A DNA stretch of 64,000 bases from Beroe forskalii (GCA_011033025.1 WFMF01000003.1:1023483-1087482); one strand, 5' to 3'. Counted from the stretch's first letter, positions 27,701 to 42,700 are shown. Translations and numbers: made by a program. The notes: generated from the letters alone by a model not told the origin.

Positions 27701-30700
27701 TGCAGAGAAAACCTCCACATCTGACGTACCTGGTTGAGGTGCTCGTTGTCAAAGTGGGAGACACACACGCAGGTCTCATCCTCGTCATTGAAGGAGATGG
27801 TCTCAGTGGCACGGGGCCCGTGGTCTGAGGGGACCTGTCCAAGAGGGGAGGGTTAGAAACGAGTGGGGAAGAGTGGGCAGGAAAGAGGAGGAGGGTGGAG
27901 GAGGCTGAGAGTTATGGACGATTGGGAAAGAGAAGGGGAGTGAGATGAGAGTGGGTGGAAGGGTGGCATTATTGGGGAAAGGAGGGAAAAGTTAGGATTG
28001 AGTGGGGAAGTGTGTATGGGAAATCACTCTGAAAGTTTAGAAATCAAACGCAATCCCTAAGAAAAGCTTCCAAAGCCCAAAGATCAGGCTTCAATTCAAA
28101 TGTAGGTCTAAGTGGAGATATTGCAGCTGTAAGAATGTAAATTATACCCGAAACATTCAGCACAGGAAAGCAAATAAACACAGCAACCAAACAAATTTCA
28201 CAAAATCAATTACTTTGTTTCATGAATTGCAGAATAAACAACAGATGGTACTGATTGAAGAGATAAGGGTAAGAAAAGGATAATGAGAGAACATGATAGT
28301 GATAAGTCGATAGTGATAAAGTTGTACAGACTGATAATGGTTCACAAAACTAACAAGAGAGTAAATCCAAACTTCACTGTCAAGATTATCTTATTGATAG
28401 TGATTACATGATGATAGCTAATGGTATTGATAAAACACTGCCATACGATAGGAAAACCATGCCCAAAGTTTGGTACTGTCAAAGATAGTTCACAGCCTCC
28501 AGAACGATAAGGTTAAGCGTGACACCAGCCAAGTGAAACCTTACAAGGAAATTGAATGAATTCAAGCTACATGCACAGAGAAGAAAGATTGAACCTCTTA
28601 CAACCTGGGTAACCCCAACAAAATCCCCTATCAGCCCCCAAAACCCCATTTCCGCCCATCGTATGTTATAAACCCCGTTTTTCTAAACAAACCCCATCTT
28701 TATCAGGAAACCCATTTCCTTCAAGAGAACCCATATTTTAAGATTTTACAACCCTCAAAAACCCCATTTCCCATGCACACCCCCACGTACCCCTTGTAGC
28801 AGTCTGCCAGCCTGCTGGTGAGCTAGCTGCAGCGACCTAGCGTACACCTCATGTTCCAGGAAGGTTGAGAAGGACTCCGGTCTCATCGCCCCTCCTGCGC
28901 CGTTACGCCACCCTGGCTCGGTGCCAGTGCCACCCTCTGGCGCCACCATGGGGTTAGCTCGAGGGATGGGGGGAGAGTTCTTAAACTCCTTCCCGTTGAT
29001 GGGTTCTATGTAAAGCGGGCTGCTGATCTGGGGTTTTGAGGACTGTTTCTTCTTCTTCTTCTCGTTTTCTGACTTCAGAGACCCTGCTCGACTCCAGGAG
29101 GACCCATCACTTTTCCGGTTGAAGATCGGAGAGCCGTCCAACGATCTCCCGCCCCCATGACCTTCTGATGAAGCCACACTCTCGGGTCCGGAGGGGTGGC
29201 TCCGTGGTCGTCTTGACGACGAACTCTCCGGAGGAGCCAAGCGCGATGACGTCACGTGGGGTGACGCGTTGCCACGGGTAACGCGTGATCCAGGGTCAGA
29301 GTGCTGGGCCGAATCAGTTGTTATTCGCGGTGGCTTGTCCGGTTTGCTGATTGATACCATGATATTCTGCTCAATAGGGTTGGTATGTAGTTTATAGACG
29401 ATTTGTAGAGGTGTAATAAATTGGAAGAATTGGCCAACAGAAAGCGCCAATCGGTGCATAAAAATACAGTTTTCAAATAAAAAGTACTGGTGCCAACTTG
29501 CAAATTCCTTAAAATAATCAAAGAATACGAATAAAAACAAAGAGAACACAATAATATACGCAATGTGCAATACGTCACACTCTTATAGCTGAGAACGTGT
29601 CCATCAAGTCATAAGTACGCATTACATCATGAATTACGAGGATATACGTATTTGTACGTCGTGTCATGGTGGTGATCTTATATATGAGGTGATTCCATAC
29701 CGATAAGTGACTGTCAACACGTTGCTATGGCAGTAAATTTGTGTATTTGCTACAGGTTATTTTATTTTAGCAAATTTTAAAGCCCATGCTTACAACTTGA
29801 AACTAAAAAGAAACGTCGATGAGAATGCAAAAATTGAATAAAGTTTTAAAAATTGAATAAAAAATTGAATAAAACAAAAAAATTAAACAAAAAAGCTTTA
29901 AATACTCGCGATTTCAATTCCCCCAGTTTAAAATTTGCATAAAATCGAATAAATTACTAACACGGACACCTAAACCCAGGAATAATTAGTCTTGCTCACT
30001 GCACACTCACCTTATAATGAACTCGCAACATCCTATTATCACACGACGTGTTCACGAGAGAGAAAAAGGAAATTCGAGAAATGAAAGAATCATATATATT
30101 TATACTTTGTGTTGATAACTTGTTTAACAGCAAGGCGTGTAACGTGATGCGACTTTGGAATGGAGCCATAAAAATCACCGACAAACATTTGCCGCACACA
30201 AATTTAGAGGCAACACTTCAAATGCTTGAAATAAAATACATTCTGTAGTTTCTTGAAGCAACTTTGGTCAGATAGAAATAAGGACATGTAAATTGCAATG
30301 AGGTGAAAAAGTGGCTGAACAAGGATGAACAGAAAAGTTAAAAAGAAAAATTACAAAATTAGTAAAAATCAAATTTTTCTCATAACATTCATGGCTTAAT
30401 TAATTAACAGTGATAAAAAAGAGACCGGAAGGCTACTAAAGAACAAGTTACAAAACAAACCAATTAACGAAAAAGAAAAGAAAATACCAGCTCGTACCAA
30501 ATAACTATGAACTCAGCTCATATGTACCGAATATCACATTGTACATAATATTTTATCACATCTTAAAGATGAATATGCAGTTGGGATGACGTCATTATCA
30601 TAACACAAAGTGGTACTTTGATGATGCTGAACGTCCTATACTTCTCAGCGCGCGTCTTATAATTGGAGTATCTCCTTAGAATATGGGACTTCTTTGGTGC

Positions 30701-33700
30701 AGTGTGCACGTGCTGCGCGCACGTGGTGCAGTGTGCACGTGCCGCGCGCACGTGGGCAGTCACGTGATAATCTTAAGTAGTCACGTGACATATATCACCT
30801 CATAGTGAGGAGGTTACTAGTTGTTAATTGGTAATGGATTGGTGTGATTATTATTAACTTTTATTATTATCAGGTGATCATCGCAGGAATCGCAGGGAAT
30901 AAAGTTTTAAGTAAACTGTGGGTGATAATTGCAGCGTTTTCTGAAAGCGTTTAAAGGCAGAATTGAATTATCAAACACAGCAAAACGCGAAAACAGTGAA
31001 TAAACATGAGTTAGAACTGACTGTCAAAGCAGTGAACTTTGTTCGCGATGTGAATAGTTCACAACTAAACAATTGACAAAGGTGCTGGAGATAAAAGGTC
31101 TTTATCCCAGCTAACAATGACAGAGCACACTTGACATTGCTGGTCAAAGCATATCACTCATGTACTGCGATATGTACGCCGAAATTCATACATTCAACAT
31201 CAAATACGGCTATATGGAAGGCAGCCAAACAATATTTTTCAGCGAAAAAAAAACGGATTAATATGCTGGATTAACTTTGAACTTTTGAATACCAGAAGAG
31301 CACTTGAAGAAAACCAGCGGAACTATTTTATAGTGTGAAATCCAGCATAACCACTGCTTTGTGGAGGAATCTATAAAACTGCGATAAAACAGAGCATATT
31401 TTTTAATTTTCCGAGCAATTTCTCCATCATATTATCTACCCTCCGAAGTTTGGAGCTGGGTACTTTAACTCTGGCATCCTGGTGTGAAGTCAGCTGGAAG
31501 TCATCCATTGACTTGGAGTGAACTGTTGCCATGTCAACCAGGGAACCCTTCCGCTTCTTCTTAGAGTCATGGTGACCCGAACACATGGAGAAGGTCTTCG
31601 TTTTGTTGGAGTCGTTTCCAGACATTTTATTGGGAAGGGCAGAGCTGTTTGAGTGTGTGAAACGTAAGAACTTCAGGGATGGGAGAGTTAAGAAGTGGGG
31701 AATAATTGCAGGACACGTACGATTTTAGACTGCCGTGATTAAAAATTTTCCAAATTACGCTATTGAATAGCGTAATTTGGAAAATTTTCAAAACGAAATA
31801 TAATTCATCTTGCAAATTTCAAAAGACGAGTAATATTTCGTTTTGTGATAGAAATTCGCAGAATATTACAGGTCGGTAGAGAAGCAAAAGGTCAAGAATC
31901 GTTATATTAAAATAGCTGTTGGGCCCCATTGAGGGTATGATAACACCTTTGCTAAAGACTTAGTCACGTGGTGAACGCAGGTAGAGAATGAATGAGAGTG
32001 ACGTCATTATCAGGTTTCAGAACGGTAATTTGATGACGCAGCAGCCTCTTATTTTTGAGAAATGGTGGTAATTGTGTGACCCACGTGACAATCAAAGCAC
32101 GTGATTGGAGGAAGAAAAACACGTGACATCAGGGAAGAGATCTGATTGGAGGGAGCAAATCACGTGACGTCGGGAAGAGATCTGATTGGGTGAACACGTT
32201 ATAATGTTCGAACTGACTGGGTCACGTGACACCGCTGTAGCTCTCGTCAATTTGAAGACTATACAAGAGAGTATGTTGTGTTTGCTAAATAACTGTAGGC
32301 ACCAAACAAACGCAATTCAAACGTATTGTATAGCAGATTAAAGTGAGGTCTGAGATGGTTTGAGGGATGGCGTGACCACTATACGTGATAGAAATAATAT
32401 TGTAATTACAAGTACAATAACATGATGGTGCAAAATGAGATTTTCGCAAATCGAGCTCGAGAAATTTTCTCTGAAATTAGGAATAAAAAGTGAAATTAAG
32501 AAGTTAGTCAAGAAATCCATTAGTAAAAGAAAAAGAAGGATAATGGCACCGAAAAGATTGTGTTTTAAATACAGGCGTGTCCTTGACAATAGTCTCAATA
32601 ACAACTACCAAACGACAATAAAACGATCTCTCGATTATCCGAGAATCAGCAGATACAATGAATGGATGTTATAACTTGGCTCATAATTTTCAAAACATAG
32701 CATGCAGCAATGTACAAATGTTTAAGTAAAGCGCTTTGTAATGGAGACCTTGTTAAAAAGCAGCCGTACGACTACAAAAAGGATGTCACGTGATTTTACG
32801 TCGTATGATTATCTCTTGAGGGGATATTGGTGAGGTGAGAGCAAAGTGGTGTCAGGGTGATATGGTATCAGGGTGATATGGTGTCAAAATAAACTGGTGT
32901 CAATTCGAGTGGTGTCAATAGGAAATGATCTCAATGCAGAATATGGTGTCAATACAGCGTAGTTTCAATGCTAACTGGTGTCAGGCCAGACTGGTGTCAA
33001 TTCAGAGTACAGACCGATGTCAATTCAGGGTGGTGTCAATGCTGCTGGGTTAAGACAGAATAACTTAAAACAATCGCATAAAAACCACCAAATCACCAAT
33101 AACACACCTCTACCACCACCACTATTGAGACTACACAGAGAACGGAAGAGGGACCAGTGAGAACAAAGATCACTTTGTGTTTTACAGACCTCACTCCAAC
33201 AATAGCCGGTTAACGATGACGTCATTATCAGGGCTTTGAATGGAGAACTGATGATGTTAATGCGCCTATTTCTCCCGCGCGTAACCAGCTGGTCTATACA
33301 TTCTGTACACTGAGTACAATCTGTACACTGAATAGTGAATATATCACCTCATTGCAATGTTAGCTATCGCCTCACTCTGTGCTCATATGATAACGTATTG
33401 TGTGAATATATGATGAGGGGCTGGAAGCTACGTCATTATCAAGTATTAAAATGGTTCAATGATCATGATGATACGAAATAGCCTATTTTTGGTAAGTAAC
33501 TTTTAGGATACAACACACATCTGTACTCTGCAGTGAATACACAGGCGTGGCCACGCCTTACCAGAGGTTTCCATGGGAACACGAGAATAACGCAATTACA
33601 CGGGCGTGTCAGCGGCTTTCAATTGGTCGCGAAAAGCGGCGATTTTCTGTACTGACTCCCCCAACCCTATACCCATCAACGTTAAATGGTAAACAAACAA

Positions 33701-36700
33701 GCAAGCAAATAAACGCTCAACAGCGTATTTCCGAACCACGTTTTGTAAATTGGTTTTCCGTGCCCCATTTCCTAAAGTACAAGCTTCCTGTTTTCCTGCC
33801 ATTTTCCTATTTTCCTACCATTTCCCTAACATCCTTACAATCCCATGAAATATTCCCGCCACTCACGGAAGAATTCCCGCCACTCACAGAAGCACTACGA
33901 AACAGGAAACAAAGAAGAATTATCAGCAAGTCTTGGTGAACATCCCCTTTTTACCGGATGCTAATTGGTCTGTACAAGGCAGCTAAGGAGTCTATAAGGA
34001 GTCTGTTAGATGGTAATTATGCATAGATGAGCAGCTTGAACAATACAATAGATTCAGCATTCAAGCATTGTAGTCGACGGCGTTATGGCTTACCCACAGG
34101 TCCATTTGACATTGACCAATCAGCGTGCGAGTTGACCGCAAACTCGCGCGCTGATTGGTCAATGGCAGGACGATTTCGAGATCCGATGAGCACGCTAATA
34201 CATCGCCGCTATCAAAAACAATGGAGTAGAGGAGATTAGAAATAGATTTGGAGGGGGAGAGTAGGGTAGGGTAGGAGGTATGAGTAGGGTAGGAGGGGTT
34301 AAGATCAGAAATAAAGTGGGGGTGAGTAGGGCAAGAGGGGGAGAGGGCCTTCAGGGGATACCAGCTAACGGGGGAGTTTACTGCTTCATTTCCCAAATCC
34401 CTTTCATTCATAAGGGGCTTTTACATTGATGAGAATGACGGAAGTGATGAATCCCAATCAGATTTGATTTAAAATACGCTTTGCCACAAAACTTGGCCAA
34501 GGTTTTTGCAAACGACATCAGCCAAACAAAACACATTGAAAGGACGTGAAATTTTGGTGATACAGCAGAAAAAGACGCTGAAAATGAAAATCATTGGAGA
34601 AGAAAAAAGGAATCCGGGATAGAATTCGGAAATCACGTGGATTATGTCACACAGAAAAATAGGCCATTCAAGGTCATGACACAATTAATGAGACAGCGAT
34701 AATTGATATGGTGTCACTTCAACCGCCAACCATTCTGAGGCGAAAAAGTGTTTCTACACTCAAAAGACACTGCGTACTTACAGCCAGAGTAGCGGCATTG
34801 GGCCGGTTGAGAGCCTAAAGGTGAAATTGAAAGTGAGACACTGACACGTGTGACATTAACGTCATTTTAATCTAGTGATTTCTCATGTCTCATTGTAGGG
34901 GGAAGGGGAGGAATCATAACATTCTGATAAAGAAAAAGGGGAACATGCGTAAGATTCAAATGGTGAATTGGTTGAGCTTTGATTCATCATTCAATTGTTT
35001 CAAATGATGAATTGATTCAAAACATGAATCGATTACACAAAGATGATGAAGTTCATAGGAAAAATTGAAAAAACCTTATTTTCTTACCGTGTTTCTCTTG
35101 GTTACATCAGGCATACTTCCACAGATGAGAAACAATTGTACGAACTACGAGATGACCAAACCAAAACAACAGCACGAAATTAACTGATTTACTCTAGCGG
35201 AGGAAACAACAGCTGATACAATGGAAATGTACAACTTACACTCACGAGAGATAATAGAAATGTACAAAAGAACCAATGAGGGATGGTATATAGTGTGACA
35301 AAGCTCACTCAAGAGAGAAGATAATAATTGGTTGTAATAAAGGAGGAGGAGGGAAGAAGCCGTGCGAATGTGCGAGAGATATAATACTAGTTTCAAATTA
35401 CATGTACGGAAGAATGTCCCAGATGTTTTTTCATGTGATTTCATGCTTTAGATTAAGAATTTAATACATGAAATATGATAATTCTTAAAAACATCTGCTA
35501 TAATGAATAATATTATGTGGAAAATGAAACGGTTGTTCTAATTCACCATTGGCAGACAGGGGGGCGTGACTTTGGAAACCATGAAATCATGTGATGATGT
35601 CTGAGATATCAGCTTTTATTAAATCACATGATGGTATAGGGGTCAAGAGCCAAGAGAAATCACATGAGACATGGGTCTTAGCTCGTATACGTACAGACAA
35701 ACAGTAAACACTGGGCAGTGTCCAAGGAAGGGATAAGAGGAGCACAAACACCAACACATAAGAAACCAACAAAGATAAGAAAAAAGATAAGCACAAACCG
35801 ACAATCTTACCTTAACAACTTGAAAGGGTGAAGGTAAAGGAAGGGACAGACACACGGATATAATGAGCGATAAACAAACAAACAAACAAACAGACTTACC
35901 AGTCCTAGTGTAGGGTGGTGGAAGGGCGGGTCCTGATGAATGTCTGACGAGTTGTCCTCTTCTTCTGACAGATAGCTATCTGAGCCCTCATCGTTATTCG
36001 TTTCTATTGAGTCTGTAGGAGCCTGAGCAATTTTGTCTTATAAAAAGAGGATAGGTGATTTTTGATTGATTTCGGACAATATTTTGCCCCTATTTTCCGG
36101 CCAAATTATTTTAAAACATGTTAGGGCGAATAGTAGGGATTGTTGAATAACAATGTGTAAATAACAACTGATCAACAAAATGGTCTTCAAAATTTTCACG
36201 AGAAACAGGAGGCTATACCCGATTGTTCAATCTCACCCCGACGAAAAAACACAAAAATCCCAAAAACTCCACACAAAACCACCTAACTCACCCTGACAGA
36301 GACGGAGGAGTTAGCCCTCCATATCTTTGACATGTGCTCGAAAGCACTGTCACGTGACATGAAGGAAGAAAAGAAGTACTTCTCCTCTCGAGTAGAGACT
36401 GAGATGGCGTTGTTAATGACAAGAGCTGTTTTCTCCTTCTTTATTGCGGTGATCTTGTTCACTTCTATCGTTAGCTGAGGGGTGATGTAGGTCAATAAAA
36501 CGCAGGTATTAGACACGGTCCATTTTAGGTTCTTCCTGATGGCGAGGCCATAGGGATGTATCCGGTTAAAAATCGCAGCCCGAAGGGCGAGGGTTCAGCT
36601 ACTATAAACGTCACTCTATGATTGGACGTTAGATCGAAAAGGAAATAAGAAACCTTGTTTGCCCCGAAAAAGAGTCTAGAAACTCTTTGAAACTATCGTA

Positions 36701-39700
36701 AAATCATAATTTGAAAGTGCTTTAAATCCGACAAACATCGGCACTCACCAAGGTTTCCCAGCCGAGGATGTTGGCGTAGAAGCAGAACCAGTTCTGAGAA
36801 ACGTACATCCGACCTTGGACCAGGATATCCCTCAGTAACGCACAGGAGAAATCTGGGTATGACAAGTTAAGCGATAATCGAAATGGCAAATTGAAAACGC
36901 AAAACCTTAATTTTTGCGTTACTACAGTGGATGAAGTAAATCACTGGTTGACTCCTATTTAAAACCAGATAGAATAATCTTGCAAAATGCAAAGCAGAAA
37001 AATAGCTTTCAGTCAGACATATATGTTATAAACATGGAAGAAATATAGCAAAAAACATACCAAGAAGTCTCTAATTAACCAATCTTGTATGAGAGTTTCT
37101 CCCTCAGGGAGGGACTTGAAGAGCTTGTGAAAGTCGTGTTCTCTGCTCTTAGGGTTCGTGTTCGGCAGCATCTGAAATATTATGCGGGTTAATTATCATT
37201 GAATGAATCGCCTACAGGCTGAAAATTTATACGAAAACTTGCAAGTTGCAGACCTAAATAGACAATTTTCTATAACTTGTTGAAAAAATGAGGATTCAAA
37301 AATCGCTTATCGCAGCCGAGTGGATGAGGCTTAGTGCACAAAAAGGCTCTTTCTCTCAATTTTAAAATGTTTATGATGGTTCCTGCCCAACATGAGCACA
37401 ATTCCCAAAACACGTCTAAATCCTGACGGTTTTACATCCAGAGAGTTCTGGTTGTTTGAAATATACATAATATGTTCATAGTAAAACTACCTCATGGGCC
37501 TGACTGTCACATAGCGAGTAATATTCAGACAGAGAGGGCTTACTGAAGGAATCACTGGAAATAGTGCTACGTTCATCACACTCAGTGACTTCCATTACAC
37601 TACCAGGGTAGTGTAGTGACTCAGTGACTTCCATTATACTACCAGGGTAGTCGGTAGAGCAGTGGAAAATAGCAAAGCTTGTACTGGCAAAAGCGGACGA
37701 TGTTACACAATAATGAAGTACTACTAATGGGAGGATTTCAGCGGTTCAGTAAGAAAAACAGTGTGGGTGGCAGTTAACGATATCGTGTGCTTTTAAGCAA
37801 AAGGCTTACTAATAACAGGAGCTCTCAGGTTAAACAGGTCAATTATACTGCGATGAAACCTGAGCTATTTTCCCTGATTGATCCTTTGAGGATATACCGA
37901 CTTGCGTTTCATACCGTGTTGGATTTGGTGGTATTTTGTGATTTGTGACAGATAAGTAATCGATTAATTGAATGATTCATCCTATGACATGATGAGTTGT
38001 GAATTGTAAATCACACAAATTAATTGGTGTCAAATCGGCAAACTCAAGACTCAAAATGATGAAGAATGAATCATTCTTATAGTGCTAAAATGGCTTTGCA
38101 ACAGTTATGAACAAGTTACAAGAGAAATTTACCTTTCCGACTCAACCAAAACTCAGACCTCCGGCTCCGAACCACAAACTAAACACAACTATTTATTTCG
38201 AAATATATAATATCAGCGAATTCAAGATGTATACGGTAGGTATAAAGTACCCGTTTATACTCGCCGAGCTGCTCTCGACACGGGTGTTTATATTACAGAG
38301 ATTATAATATTTTCTAGGATAGTTCTAATGGCTGGAAACCACGTCAAAGAGTAATTATGCCATATATGGCAAAACACCAGTGCGTGCCGACGTAGAAATT
38401 AACTTTGAAAATATATATGCGTTCTGTGGAAATGATCTGAGTCGCCTCGTGCAAGGATACCGCCTCGTGAGACTACATTATATAGACTCGTGCATTACAT
38501 AGACGCCGGGTAGGGAGGAATAATAGTCAAATCATAACGCGGTAATTCCCATCCTCTCAGGAAAATAGAGAATGACGCGGGAGAGAGTAGGCTGGGAAGG
38601 AGTGAGGGAGAGCGGTCATGTGATCGATTCGAGATGGCAATTTCGACAAATTTCAGACCAAAAGCGTGATAGGTGCTACGTCAAGAGCTGAGATGTGATA
38701 CCACCCAGGGAGATTTGAAGCGTACTGGAGGCACCAATGTATGCTTCATGGGTGGGAGTTAATGATGTTTTGCAGGTGCCCCACCCTGCACCTGGAATGA
38801 AAATTAGTGGATGAACGGTTAATTTTCTATTTCTTTGATTTTCATCATCAATTAAAGATTTATAGATTTATGGTCTGACTCCGTTTAAATGCATCGTGAT
38901 TGACGCAGGACTAAATTATTTAGTCGCTCATGTCATAACATAGAGTATATCGACACTCGACAGATTGATTGAGCTAAGCCCACTCTAAGAGCTCAGAGCC
39001 CTATAGACAAGTCATTCCATACCATTTGATGATTTGATCGCTCGTCAGATTTCCTGGGGTACGGGTAACAAGCCTTATTAATTCCCTGAATTCCGATCAG
39101 ATAGTACCCTGATCTCTGGTGACTGATCACGTGCCATGCCCGCCAATCATTGCATTCCCATGATAACAATGTGAGTCATCTGATCAGCCCCTGCTGATAG
39201 AGTGATGGGAATGTGATCTCATGAGAAAGTTCCCAGCGTTGAGGTACTGTCTGAGACATCTGATCCAGAGGGTACAAGCAATGATGAGGCGATCACATGC
39301 CAGTTATGCTACACCTCGACTTGTTAGCGGTAATCAAACCTAATCAGACATACCCAAACCCAATCAGACATGCCAATACCCAGTCAGCGCCCTGTTTACG
39401 TTACATGGCATGTGTGAAGCATTCCACACCTTCCAACTATCATTCTGAGCATATATAAACCCCCAAGTCTCATTCAGATCATCAATCGTTTCTACTTCTC
39501 TTCTACAACAACACAGTTCAGTATAATCAGAACAACACATCATGATGATCAAGGAACAGAAGAAGTTGGCTCGCTGCCAGACCTCCCCTGACTCCACCTT
39601 CTACTCCCACCCCCTTCGAGAAGTCCAGCTGTTCAAGACCATCTCCTACACCCCTCCCTTCCTGTAACCACCACATCTACAGAACTCCTCCCTGTGGAGA

Positions 39701-42700
39701 TCTACAACCTGGAGCGAGTGTGTCCTCACCCCAACATCCAGAACATGACCGAGTACACCTTCATCAGATCGGAGAAGAAGTGGAAGATGTTGCTCGAGTG
39801 GGACTCCGAGTGGGAACCCCTCGCTAACCTGGCTACTGCTGCTACACCGGTGCTACTGGAAGATGATGTCAGGGAGATCGTCAGACAGTTGGTCGGAGTG
39901 GTGGTGCATTGTCTGAAGCACGGAGTGGATCACAGAGACATCTCCGTCAGGAACATCTTCCTCAACAGAGACACTCTGGAGATAAAACTGGCAAACTTCC
40001 AACACTCCACCATCCTCTCCGTTCTACCACACACTCTCTCCTCTAACTCTCCCTCCCACACTTCCACCCCTCCGGAACTCTACCGTCAGGGCTCCTACAC
40101 ACCCTCACACGGTGCGGTGTGGTCAGTGGGATGCCTCATCTTCCAGCTCCTCACCAGGACCTCTCCTCTCACCTCCCGGACTGATGTGGCTACTAACAAC
40201 GTCAAGTGGGAGGTATTCAGACCTCAGGATGTCAGTGGAGAGGTGTATGATCTGGTGCTGATGTGTCTCAATCCTAAGCCGGAGAACAGGATGAAGCTGG
40301 AGGATCTGGTGAGACATCCTTGGGTCGTGGGCGAGACTTGTGTTTGAAATGGGTTTTGAGATTTAAAGTTTGATTGATTAATGATTTGAGAATTTTATAC
40401 GATATTGATTAAATAACAAATTTTGTGATACAGTATAATTTAAGATTACATATGATACTATCTTCAAAGACAATTGTATTTTTTGACAAATCTACTCAAC
40501 AAAATATTATGATATGAAGTTTTCAAAAATACCCGTATGAAAACAGAAAAACTCGCGCCAAAAAAGACAAATTGAAATCATCAATTCACCATTTAAGCCC
40601 TGATAATGATGTCAACAGCCACCCTCTCATTATATCATATTTCTCACTACATTTGAGGATGTATTCCTCAATTTTAAAACCTGAATTTTATGTCAGTACC
40701 TTATTTGAGGATGTGGTTCTCATTCTCATTCGCCTTCTCCGAACAGGTCTGACAATGATACTGGTAGCAGGACTAACGGTCGAGCACTTCGTACAAATCA
40801 TGAGAGAACTTTCACTCAAAGCTTCTAAGTTTCTTAACGAATCGGATATAATCGGGGATGTTTTGAAACGAATTTCAGTTCGAAAAAACAAGTTTTTCAC
40901 CTAACCGTTACAGAAAAACACATGAAAAGCACATACAATGGGGTTTGGGAGTGTTCAAGCAGGTATTTTGGAACACAGTGCCATCATCATATGGTATTTC
41001 TTAGTGTCAGGTTTCTCAGTTACTTTAAAGTGGCTGGGAAGAGTGGTTTGAAGTGGTGATAAGAGAGGTTCAAGTCACATGGTGTATTTATAAAGGTCGA
41101 TTATTCTATGGGTGTGATATTTTCATTCAGAAGTATTTGAATAGGATATTACTAGCGTAACTTTATCAGAGCATAAATCAAAGCGAAGGATATCTCATTT
41201 TTTGAGACAATCTGAAAATCTGAAGGCTAAACCGACTGCAAAAAGAGACTTTTCCTCAGAGGGTATCTAGTTCCTACGTTGAATATTGTTTCACTTTCGC
41301 TGAAGATTTCGTCATACTGTCATAGATGTAAGATGATGTATAAAAACTCACTGCTTCGTCCGCTCTGAGGTTCTTCCTCAGTTTCTTGTGGTCAACCACA
41401 CTGCCTTGTTCATCACTCGAGCTCATGATGACTCAGTCCTGGGCCCATGCAACTTATGATTTGTATCGTGATGGTAAGTTCAATTTCACAAAAAGAAGTT
41501 AAATTGTCTGGGTTTCTGCATACAAATTCATGAAAGAAGCCTTCTCAAAATATGAATGAGCGTAAAAAGCCGAACAAAATCTGCTGACAACAACATTAAT
41601 AAACGAAAACAAATTTGGAGCTCAAAGTATACATGTCAAAAACCTATAAACGACATTAAACGTCCACGACTTCAACAACTCATTATCCGAGAAAAACAGC
41701 GTTAATCGTACAACACACTCAGTACACAGTACAACTGAGAATATACAATATAAATACATGCATAACAAAGTCACAAGCAGGGAGAGAGAACTTAAGCCTT
41801 ACATTAACATAACATTAGTTGCAAGTTTGCAAATTTAAGAACCCTTATGCTCTTATGGTAGACATATTTAAATGCTACCCTCCGAGACAAGAGCTAGCTC
41901 TTTCCTAGCCTCTGGTAATAGTAGCTCGCAATATTCATACTGGTAGTTGGTATGATGTCACATAAATTATCAGAATAGAAAAATACTACCTTATTTGGTC
42001 ATTGGTGACGTCATTAAAACTCCTAATATGGGAATGTTAGAACGTATATATAATCACGGTCAAATTGTAGGCGGAGCTACAACAAATCGAACATAGCTCT
42101 AGCTGAGCTAGACACAATATAATATATGAATTCTAGGAATTGTATGAGCGTAGAGTGATGATAATGAACGTACTCTGAGAGGGAACTCTCTCTCTCCCAC
42201 TGCCTGGGTAATGAGTAGTTACAGGCGAGTACTCCTGTCATCGGATATAGGTATCCGAGTACAACCTACAGGCGGGTGGGTGTAAGGTAGACTGTAGAGT
42301 TCTGCACGTGTAGTGTATAGTTTGATTTGTGTGTACAGGTGTTCATAGTGTACAATATCAAATTTACACACAATGTTCTAGTACAGGCTGCAGGCAATAT
42401 ATGTTTTATACACTGAGTAGCGAGTACTCCTGTCATCGGATATAGGTATCGGAGTACAGTGTAAGGTAGAGTACTGTGTGTAGTGTATAGTTTGATTTGT
42501 GTACATGTTTTCATGTACATTTTAGACACAATGTAGTAGTGTAGTAGGAGTATCGGTATGGATTGTTTGAAAGATACTGTACAATAATGTATATTACACT
42601 TTACACACAATGTACATTGTGACATTTAAAAAATCGTTTGAAATTACAGCATTAGAAAAAAAATCAGTTAAAAATAAGAGCATAATGCACCTAAACATAA

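Noticed and set aside
33547-33939. 130-codon plus-strand open frame
   Set aside because: Starts with GTG, has no recognisable domain, and contains tandem words (CCGCCACTCAC), so chance is a better explanation.
42266-42625. 119-codon minus frame
   Set aside because: It is made by the 195-bp tandem duplication and has no protein-like features.
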